Shown one piece after another: positions 7,018 through 11,519 of a stretch of 11,519 nt of DNA (positions are counted from its first letter, which is position 1; every line of letters starts with the position of its first letter). Under the pieces are notes generated by a model. It was not told the origin of the DNA and ran no database searches. It saw only the letters and a list, made by a program, of their open reading frames with translations. Origin of the DNA: Oscillospiraceae bacterium. Its GTDB lineage: Bacteria > Bacillota > Clostridia > Oscillospirales > Butyricicoccaceae. The DNA lies in NCBI GenBank assembly GCA_902797555.1, contig CADBTM010000223.1, positions 1 through 11,519 on the forward strand. Direction: 5' to 3'. The position numbers and the translations under genes are program-made.

Positions 7018-7557
7018 ATGGCGGATATCCGAAAAACGCTGCCTCCGTCGGTGGGAAAGACCAATGTGATAAACGAGCTGCTGGAGGCGGTACAGCCTGA
7101 AGCGGAGGCGCTGGAGCGGGAGATGCGGGCGGCCTGCCAGCGGCTGTCGGTAGAGCATTGTGACGCCCGGGGCGCCGCCCTGTGGGAGAATGAGACCGGT
7201 ATCCTGAACCGGGAGGGACTGCCCTTGGAGATGCGCAAAACGCTCATCCGGCTGGCGCTGGAGGGCAGGGAGACCTGCACGACCCAACGGCTGAAGACCT
7301 ATCTGGAACGGATGCTGGAGGGCGAAGCCGAGATCCGGGAGGATTTTGCCGACTATGCGCTGGCGCTGCGGGCAAGGACCGATCAGATCCGCGTGCCCAG
7401 CATGTCCACCGCGATTCAGGCGCTGCGGGAGCGCATCCCCGCGCATCTGGCCTTTACGCTGGCGGTGGAGGCCTCGATGAACGGTCTGGAGGGAAGCTGC
7501 AGACTGATGCACCAGGCGATCCGGATGCGGATCGCCGCAAAGGAGGAGAACGTATGA
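7018..7557 (+). CDS. Baseplate/tail protein (XkdU-like, DUF2313/YmfQ type)
   Basis: A 179-residue protein with start at ATG 7018, preceded by GGAGG, one base after the previous stop. It is mainly helical at the N-terminus (NVINELLEAVQPEAEALERE), then LSVEHCDARGAALWENETGI, a leucine-rich helix with LPLEMRKTLIRLALEGRE, and a final strand region after LRARTDQIRVP. The pattern EREMRAACQRLSVEHCDARG then GAALWENETGI is found in tail proteins encoded between baseplate J and the fibre. It likely connects the baseplate ring to the fibre. It ends with an ATGA overlap with the fibre gene. The call is position plus sequence feel. Confidence 0.75.
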   Translation: MADIRKTLPPSVGKTNVINELLEAVQPEAEALEREMRAACQRLSVEHCDARGAALWENETGILNREGLPLEMRKTLIRLALEGRETCTTQRLKTYLERMLEGEAEIREDFADYALALRARTDQIRVPSMSTAIQALRERIPAHLAFTLAVEASMNGLEGSCRLMHQAIRMRIAAKEENV

Positions 7558-8258
7558 AACTGACAGGCTATTATACCATTCAGGGGGCGGCGATGACGGC
7601 GCAGGCCATCGCTCAGGGCGCAAGCCTGAACATCACCGGGATCTATGCAGGCAGCGGCAACAGGGGACTGCACGCCGTCACACTGACGCAGCAGAAGCAG
7701 CAGCTTTCGTTGACGGGACGGAGAGCGTCGGCAAGCGGACTGGTGCTGGAGGCCGCGCTCCAGGCAGAGGACGCCGGAAGCAAATATACCCTTACCGAGA
7801 TCGGCGTGTATGCCCGGGTGGGAACGGGCATCGAAATGCTGTATAAGATCTATCGCATGGACGAGGGGCTGACCATCGAGCCGGACACCGACCTGAGCAT
7901 TGCTTTTTATCTGAGTGAAAAGCTCGTCCCGGCAGATCAGGTGAACGTGACAGTGGATCGGGAGGGCTATGCGACGCTGGAGGCGATGGACGAGGCCATC
8001 ACTGCGGCCTGCGACGGGCAAAGCGCCGCCCTCACCGCCCACAAGAATGACGGCGGAGCGCACAGCGCCCTTTTTGCCGCCAAGGCCAACGCCGCCCACA
8101 GCCACAGCGCGGGCGACATCGGCGCGGGAACGCTGGCGGGACAGGTGGCCGCTTGTGCCAACACCAACTATACGGCGGCACAGGTGCGCAGCGTGGTGCT
8201 GTCCCAAAACACCCCCAGCGGCGGACAGAACGGCAGTCTGTGGATCCAGTATGCATGA
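7554..8258 (+). CDS. Tail fibre protein
   Basis: A 234-residue protein starting at ATG 7554 within ATGA. The N-terminal half (residues 1-130) is a baseplate-attachment domain: QGASLNITGIYAGSGN, then KYTLTEIGVYARVGTGIEML and IEPDTDLSIAFYLSEKLVP. Residues about 140-200 form a helix-poor, Ala- and His-rich shaft with KANAAHSHSAGDIGAGTL and GQVAACANTNYTAAQVRSVVL, the AHSHS-GDI motif seen in trimeric phage fibres. The end, SGGQNGSLWIQYA, is a short tip common in clostridial tail fibres. It probably forms a trimer that presents the receptor-binding protein encoded next. It is short for a fibre, and no chaperone gene is visible. Confidence 0.82.
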   Translation: MKLTGYYTIQGAAMTAQAIAQGASLNITGIYAGSGNRGLHAVTLTQQKQQLSLTGRRASASGLVLEAALQAEDAGSKYTLTEIGVYARVGTGIEMLYKIYRMDEGLTIEPDTDLSIAFYLSEKLVPADQVNVTVDREGYATLEAMDEAITAACDGQSAALTAHKNDGGAHSALFAAKANAAHSHSAGDIGAGTLAGQVAACANTNYTAAQVRSVVLSQNTPSGGQNGSLWIQYA

Positions 8259-8267
8259 GGTGAGCCG

Positions 8268-9137
8268 ATGACGTTGGGAGAAAAAAGCATTGGCGACGTG
8301 GTATACACCAAGTTTTGGGAAGAGGGAGATTCGGAAACCGAAGGCCGGTGGAATACGATCCCGTGGATGGTGGTGCACAAGGGCAAGCCGGACGCAGGGT
8401 ATGACGACAGCTTTTTGGGCGGAACGATCCTGATGGCTTGCCCCACCTATTCCGGACGGGAGGTGTTCATGAGCAGCGCCGACGGGCAGATGGAAAAATG
8501 CGACTATGGCAGTACCTTTGCCCATTGCAGCGATCTGCAGGGAGATGCGGACAGCGTGCTGGGCTTTCTTGATCCCATGCTGACCGAGCTGGTGAAAACG
8601 GTAAAGCTCCCCTATCGCAGAGGAACGACGGGAAACGAGGTCGCCGGAGGCGCTGACGGGCTGGAGGCCAAAGTGTGGCTGCCCTCGGTGGCGGAAATCG
8701 CCAGAGACGGACAAAGCTGCTGGGTGGTGGAGGGAGCGCCCTTTGCCTATTGGCAGGACAAGACCGCCGAAACCTATCAGCGCTGGAGACCCATGGCCGA
8801 AAGCGAGACCGATCCGGACTATTGGTTTACCCGGACGCCGTGTTCGGACAGCGACAACAAGACCTTTATGGCCATCCGAACCGACAGCTACAGAGGAGGG
8901 CTGGCCTATACGCCGGAGTATCAATACCACGGAAACACCGCGGGACTGGGGCGCCCCTGCATGGTGATGCCCGACGAGACCATGATAGACGCCAACGACC
9001 GACTGGTGGCCGCGCCGCCGGTGGGCTGCAAGATCGGCGGCGTATGGCGAGAGGGCACGGCAAGCTGCAAGGTGAACGGCGTGTGGCGGGAGGTCACCCA
9101 TATTTCCGGCCGTGTGAACGGCATATGGAAGGAATGA
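8268..9137 (+). CDS. DUF6273-type receptor-binding protein with C-terminal repeats
   Basis: A 289-residue protein starting at ATG 8268 after GAGGTGAG. The body (residues about 1-250) shows the DUF6273 pattern: IPWMVVHKGKPDAGYDDSF near residues 30-48, GGTILMACPTY, a segment ending VKTVKLPYRRGTTGN, GLEAKVWLPSVAEI, and the end signature WFTRTPCSDSDNKTF then GLGRPCMVMP. This is a lectin-like fold found in tail proteins of clostridial prophages. Residues 254-289 hold three copies of a nine-residue unit: CKIGGVWRE, CKVNGVWRE, GRVNGIWKE, spaced 13-14 residues. Short KVNGxW repeats of this sort occur at ends of clostridial phage tail proteins. The gene is likely the host-recognition tip; the target is unknown. 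Confidence 0.75.
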   Translation: MTLGEKSIGDVVYTKFWEEGDSETEGRWNTIPWMVVHKGKPDAGYDDSFLGGTILMACPTYSGREVFMSSADGQMEKCDYGSTFAHCSDLQGDADSVLGFLDPMLTELVKTVKLPYRRGTTGNEVAGGADGLEAKVWLPSVAEIARDGQSCWVVEGAPFAYWQDKTAETYQRWRPMAESETDPDYWFTRTPCSDSDNKTFMAIRTDSYRGGLAYTPEYQYHGNTAGLGRPCMVMPDETMIDANDRLVAAPPVGCKIGGVWREGTASCKVNGVWREVTHISGRVNGIWKE

Positions 9138-9151
9138 AAGGAGAAATAACG

Positions 9152-9478
9152 ATGGATCGTTTGAAATTCGGTACCAGAGAGCTGATGGGCACCGCCCGGC
9201 AGACCTCGGTCTGGACAGAGGGGACGCACGTCTCCGCGCTGGAGCTGACGGTGGAGGGCGAGGTCACCCGGGAGGATCTGGCCGCCATGACGGCCTGCCC
9301 GCTGGAGATCGTGGGAGAGAACGGCGAGACCCAAGGCGTGCACGAGGGCTATACCGTCCTGTATCGCCACAGCGTCGTTCTGGCAAAAGAGGATGAGACC
9401 AAGAAAAAGCTGGAGGAGGCAGAGCGGGAAAATGCTGCCCTGCTGTATCGGCTGCTGACCGGGGAGGATGAACAGTGA
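9152..9478 (+). CDS. Small coiled-coil phage tail-region protein, unknown function
   Basis: A 108-residue protein starting at ATG 9152, preceded by AAAGGAGA at 9137-9144. The first 75 residues look like a small beta-rich domain (SALELTVEGEVTREDLAAMT, then GVHEGYTVLYRHSVVL). Residues about 79-100 form a predicted coiled coil: EDETKKKLEEAERENAALL. Proteins of this size with a beta domain and a C-terminal coiled coil lie between the fibre and XkdX genes in several clostridial prophages, but no function is known to me. It ends in a GTGA overlap with the XkdX gene, so the two may be made together. Confidence 0.7.
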   Translation: MDRLKFGTRELMGTARQTSVWTEGTHVSALELTVEGEVTREDLAAMTACPLEIVGENGETQGVHEGYTVLYRHSVVLAKEDETKKKLEEAERENAALLYRLLTGEDEQ

Positions 9479-9612
9479 GCAAGTATTACGAAAAGATCCT
9501 GCACTATGCAAAAAAGGGCTGGTATACCGAGGAGCAGATCGAGCGCCTGTATCTCTGCGGCGCGATCGACGAAGAGGAAAAGGAAACGATCCTCGCGGCC
9601 AGAAACGCCTGA
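9475..9612 (+). CDS. XkdX family protein
   Basis: A 45-residue protein starting at GTG 9475, whose TG is shared with the upstream TGA. It is a short helical protein with the XkdX pattern: a start segment YYEKILHYAKKGWYTEEQIE and then RLYLCGAIDEEEKETIL. XkdX proteins follow the tail fibre genes in PBSX-like phages; their role is unknown. The length is typical (about 45-50 residues). This is the last phage gene; the stop at 9612 is followed 12 bases later by the host thiT promoter, and no holin or endolysin follows, unlike in PBSX. Confidence 0.92.
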   Translation: MSKYYEKILHYAKKGWYTEEQIERLYLCGAIDEEEKETILAARNA

Positions 9613-9624
9613 TCCAAAGCAGGG

Positions 9625-9653
9625 TTGACAAACGGACAAGGACGCTTTATAAT
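9625..9653 (+). promoter_or_regulatory. Sigma-A promoter of the thiT transcript
   Basis: TTGACA (9625-9630) and TATAAT (9648-9653) are both perfect, with a 17-base spacer. Transcription would start near 9660, just before the TPP aptamer. It begins 12 bases after the XkdX stop. Confidence 0.93.
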
Positions 9654-9666
9654 AGCAGCGAACTGA

Positions 9667-9741
9667 ACAGCAGGGGCGCTGGCGGAAGCCGGCTGAGACG
9701 TACCCTTTGACCTGATCCGGATAATGCCGGCGTAGGAAGCG
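9667..9741 (+). promoter_or_regulatory. TPP riboswitch (THI element)
   Basis: The conserved cores are intact: GGGGCGC near 9673, CTGAGA at 9693-9698, ACCCTTTGA at 9702-9710, CCTGAT at 9711-9716, and GGATAATGCCGGCGTAGG to 9736. Helix P3 is formed by GGC (9681-9683) and GCC (9688-9690) with a GGAA loop, and CCGG (9717-9720) pairs with CCGG (9727-9730). Thiamine pyrophosphate binding would favour the terminator at 9758-9790 and shut off thiT. The closing P1 helix looks short by eye, so the edges are approximate. Confidence 0.95.
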
Positions 9742-9757
9742 AGAGACAGAGCTTGAA

Positions 9758-9790
9758 CCGCGCGGCAGCTTGCCGCGCGGTTTTCTGTTT
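9758..9790 (+). terminator. Riboswitch-controlled intrinsic terminator
   Basis: CCGCGCGGCA (9758-9767) and TGCCGCGCGG (9771-9780) form a perfect 10-bp stem with a 3-base loop, followed by TTTTCTGTTT. It sits directly after the TPP aptamer and is the expected expression platform. It is also the first clear terminator met by any transcript leaving the phage operon. Confidence 0.92.
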
Positions 9791-9831
9791 CCGTCAGGGC
9801 TGTTCTCAAAAACAAACAGGAGGACAAAGAA

Positions 9832-10371
9832 ATGAAACAGCATGAAAAACTTCTCACCGTGGTGGAGGGCGCCGTATGCATCGCGCTGGCCTATGCCCTC
9901 AGCTTTTTCAAGTTCAAGATCTGGCCGGACGGCGGCTCGATCGACATCGTGATGGTGCCGCTGCTGGTTTACGCATGGCGCCGGGGCGCAGGCTGGGGCG
10001 TGATCGCCGGGCTGATTTTCGGCACCATCAAGTGCTTCTTCGCGGGCGGCTTTGCCTGGGGCTGGCAGTCGATTCTGCTGGACTATGTGGTGGCATACGG
10101 AGCGGTCGGCCTGGGCGGACTGGTGCGCAACCTGAAATGGGGTCTGCCCATCGGGGCCGTGGTTGGCAGCGTGTGCCGCTTTGTGATCCACTATATCAGC
10201 GGCGTGACGATCTATAAGATTCTCGAGCCCACCGAGTTTGCCGGATCCACCTTTTCCAATCCGTCGCTCTATTCCATCGTCTATAACGGCAGCTATATGC
10301 TGGCCAATATGATCCTTGCCGTGGTGCTGTGCGCCCTGCTGCAAAAGCCGCTGGAAAAACTGAAAAAATAA
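9832..10371 (+). CDS. thiT: Thiamine ECF transporter substrate-binding subunit ThiT
   Basis: A 179-residue membrane protein, the S component that captures thiamine and works with the shared EcfA/EcfA'/EcfT module in the membrane. The start at 9832 follows AGGAGG (9818-9823) with 8-base spacing. About six hydrophobic segments are visible. Family marks are GGSIDIVMVPLLVYAWRRG (from residue 34), GWQSILLDYVVAYGAVGLGG, CRFVIHYISGV and YSIVYNGSYMLANMI, which include the residues that line the thiamine pocket in this family. Length is normal. Expression is controlled by the TPP riboswitch just upstream, as expected for a vitamin importer. Terminated by a strong hairpin at 10381. Confidence 0.95.
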   Translation: MKQHEKLLTVVEGAVCIALAYALSFFKFKIWPDGGSIDIVMVPLLVYAWRRGAGWGVIAGLIFGTIKCFFAGGFAWGWQSILLDYVVAYGAVGLGGLVRNLKWGLPIGAVVGSVCRFVIHYISGVTIYKILEPTEFAGSTFSNPSLYSIVYNGSYMLANMILAVVLCALLQKPLEKLKK

Positions 10372-10380
10372 GAATCAAAG

Positions 10381-10409
10381 AATCCGGCTCTCCGAGCCGG
10401 ATTTTTCTT
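10381..10409 (+). terminator. Intrinsic terminator after thiT
   Basis: AATCCGGCTC (10381-10390) and GAGCCGGATT (10394-10403) form a perfect 10-bp stem with a TCC loop, followed by TTTCTT. It lies 9 bases after the thiT stop. Confidence 0.92.
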
Positions 10410-10436
10410 GTCAGAAACCGGGATCTGTGGTAGAAT
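10408..10436 (+). promoter_or_regulatory. Sigma-A promoter for the acetyltransferase gene
   Basis: TTGTCA (10408-10413), a 17-base spacer, then TAGAAT (10431-10436). The predicted start is near 10443, leaving a leader of about 23 bases before ATG 10466. The -35 box overlaps the T-tract of the thiT terminator. Confidence 0.75.
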
Positions 10437-10465
10437 ATGCCATATTTCGGAAAGAAGGCGATTGC

Positions 10466-10936
10466 ATGGGCATTGTCCGACCTGCGGCGGAGGGGGATAT
10501 CCCCGCCATCCTCGAGCTGCTGGTGCAGGTGAACATGGTGCACCACAACGGCCGTCCCGACCTGTTTCGCGGGCCGACCACCAAATACGACGGGGAAGAA
10601 CTGCGGGCGATCCTCCGGGATGCCGGCACGCCGGTCTTTGTCTATGAGGAAGAAGGACGGGTGACGGGTCACGCCTTTTGCATCGTGCAGCAAAAGCAAA
10701 ACGACCGGCTGCTGACCGATATCCGCACCCTCTATATCGACGATATCTGCGTGGACGAGACATACCGGGGCACGGGCGTGGGAAGGGCGCTCTACCGCCA
10801 TGTGCTGGCCTATGCCCGCAGCATCGGCTGCTATAACGTCACCCTCAACGTGTGGAGCTGCAACCCCGGGGCGCTGGCCTTTTACGAAAAGATGGGGCTT
10901 GTCCCCCAGAAGATGGGGATGGAGGTCATTCTGTGA
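10466..10936 (+). CDS. GNAT-family N-acetyltransferase
   Basis: A 156-residue acetyltransferase that would transfer acetyl from acetyl-CoA to an unknown amine. The start at 10466 follows GAAGG at 10454-10458; an upstream in-frame GTG at 10427 lies inside the promoter and is rejected. The fold begins with IVRPAAEGDIPAILELL, and the acetyl-CoA loop is clear in IDDICVDETYRGTGVGRALY (about residues 91-110), with the RGTGVG version of the R-x-x-G-x-G/A motif. The ending NPGALAFYEKMGLVPQKMGM is the usual last helix and strand. Substrate cannot be told from sequence. It has its own promoter and is not part of the phage operon. Confidence 0.93.
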   Translation: MGIVRPAAEGDIPAILELLVQVNMVHHNGRPDLFRGPTTKYDGEELRAILRDAGTPVFVYEEEGRVTGHAFCIVQQKQNDRLLTDIRTLYIDDICVDETYRGTGVGRALYRHVLAYARSIGCYNVTLNVWSCNPGALAFYEKMGLVPQKMGMEVIL

Positions 10937-10944
10937 TCTCCGGG

Positions 10945-10976
10945 GGCGTCGGACAGCCCTGACGCCGCATATTTTT
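10945..10976 (+). terminator. Weak terminator candidate after the acetyltransferase gene
   Basis: GGCGTC (10945-10950) pairs with GACGCC (10961-10966), extendable by a G-T and a G-C pair to 8 bp with a 6-base loop. TTTTT follows only after GCATA, so the T-tract is displaced. It may be weak. Confidence 0.45.
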
Positions 10977-10995
10977 CTCCCTTCGACGGTACAAT
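10967..10995 (+). promoter_or_regulatory. Candidate sigma-E-type (sporulation) promoter
   Basis: GCATATT (10967-10973) matches the sigma-E -35 pattern KMATATT fully, and GGTACAAT (10988-10995) matches 6 of 8 positions of CATACAHT, with a 14-base spacer. No good sigma-A -35 box is found at the right distance from the TACAAT. The gene after it is a YlmC/YmxH sporulation-family member. Confidence 0.5.
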
Positions 10996-11014
10996 CCCAT
11001 GAGGAGGGATGGAC

Positions 11015-11332
11015 ATGAAGGAAGAGCGGCTTTCCCAGCTGGCGGCGCGGGACGTGATCGACCTGAGCCGCGGGATGCGTCTGGGCTGTGTGCGGGACGC
11101 GGTGATCGACGTGACAAGCGGCAGAGTGACGGCGCTCGTCGTCCCGGGCAGACTGAAAAGCCTCGGCCTGCTGGGGCGGGAGGAGGAGCTTTTTATCCCG
11201 TGGGAGGCGATACAGCAGGTGGGCGAGGATCTCATTTTTGTCCGTCCGCCTGCAAACCGGGAAGAAATGGAGGAAAAAGCCAAACTTCCCGAAAAAAAGT
11301 CTTGCAATCCGGCAGGGGATGTGATACGATAA
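11015..11332 (+). CDS. YlmC/YmxH family PRC-barrel protein (sporulation-associated)
   Basis: A 105-residue protein. Two ATGs occur 6 bases apart; the one at 11015 has 7-base spacing from AGGAGG (11002-11007) while that at 11009 is too close. Residues about 8-85 form a PRC-barrel domain: ARDVIDLSRGMRLGCVRDAV, then VTALVVPGRLKSLGLLGREE, LFIPWEAIQQVGEDLIFV. YlmC/YmxH members are 80-95 residues, found in endospore formers and linked to sporulation, but their molecular role is unknown. The last 20 residues (EEMEEKAKLPEKKS and on) are a charged tail beyond the domain, and their codons contain the rpsB promoter. Confidence 0.85.
   Translation: MKEERLSQLAARDVIDLSRGMRLGCVRDAVIDVTSGRVTALVVPGRLKSLGLLGREEELFIPWEAIQQVGEDLIFVRPPANREEMEEKAKLPEKKSCNPAGDVIR
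11302..11330 (+). promoter_or_regulatory. Sigma-A promoter of rpsB, inside the end of the PRC-barrel gene
   Basis: TTGCAA (11302-11307), a 17-base spacer and TACGAT (11325-11330). The transcript would start near 11337, giving a leader of about 119 bases. The promoter lies within the last codons of the upstream gene. Confidence 0.75.

Positions 11333-11519
<187 letters not shown>

Larger units (their letters stand above)
1..9612 (+). mobile_element. PBSX-like contractile phage element, right part (left end outside window)
   Basis: Sixteen consecutive same-strand genes encode capsid, head-tail joining proteins and a contractile tail in the order of Bacillus PBSX xkdG to xkdX, without xkdO (tape measure). 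Most junctions are ATGA or GTGA overlaps, indicating a single late operon. The right edge is the XkdX stop at 9612; the host thiT promoter starts at 9625. No integrase, repressor, terminase, portal, holin or endolysin is present in this part, and no attachment-site repeat can be judged because the left end is not included. Base composition and codon use look like those of the flanking host genes, which suggests long residence or a closely adapted phage. Whether it makes particles cannot be told from sequence. Confidence 0.85.

Noticed and set aside
8820..8970. Variable region of a diversity-generating retroelement in the receptor-binding gene
   Set aside because: The lectin-like ending resembles such targets, but there is no reverse transcriptase, template repeat or accessory gene in the window, and no near-repeat of this segment was seen.
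2055..9101. Long reverse-strand open frames (for example 2055-3074, 4424-6016, 7416-9101)
   Set aside because: They lie antisense to well-recognised tail genes, are rich in Arg, Pro, Ser and His, show no family pattern, and arise from codon bias in GC-rich DNA.
9613..9664. Attachment site at the right end of the phage element
   Set aside because: No tRNA or clear repeat is visible and the left end is not in the window, so no att site can be supported.

Overview
The window comes from a GC-rich Gram-positive genome, most likely a clostridial gut-type Firmicute of the Oscillospiraceae kind (Flavonifractor or Pseudoflavonifractor-like). This is inferred from strong AGGAGG ribosome sites, consensus sigma-A promoters, an ECF-type thiamine transporter under a TPP riboswitch, a YlmC/YmxH sporulation-family gene and the rpsB start. 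Every gene I accept is on the + strand.

Positions 1-9612 are a run of 16 structural genes of a contractile-tailed, PBSX (Xkd)-like phage element that enters from the left. The order follows Bacillus PBSX: major capsid, head-tail connector, head closure, tail terminator, sheath, tube, tail assembly chaperone, LysM baseplate protein, hub, DUF2577-like, gp25-like (DUF2634), baseplate J, DUF2313-like, tail fibre, DUF6273-type receptor-binding protein, a small coiled-coil protein and XkdX. Most neighbours overlap by 4 to 11 bases (ATGA or GTGA junctions), so this reads as one translationally coupled late operon.

Two things are missing. The tape measure gene (xkdO), normally the largest gene and placed between the chaperone and the LysM gene, is absent: those two genes are 16 bases apart. 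No holin or endolysin follows XkdX; the host thiT promoter begins 12 bases after the XkdX stop. Several tail proteins are also shorter than their PBSX counterparts. Together this suggests a compact, possibly domesticated, phage-like or gene-transfer-agent-like particle rather than an ordinary prophage, but the left part of the element (portal, terminase, regulators, possible integrase and lysis genes) lies outside the window.

Positions 9613-11519 are host chromosome: a perfect sigma-A promoter, a TPP riboswitch with its terminator, thiT, a terminator, a GNAT acetyltransferase with its own promoter, a YlmC/YmxH PRC-barrel gene preceded by a sigma-E-like promoter, and the promoter, structured leader and first 21 codons of rpsB. 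No CRISPR array, tRNA, IS element or recombinase was seen.
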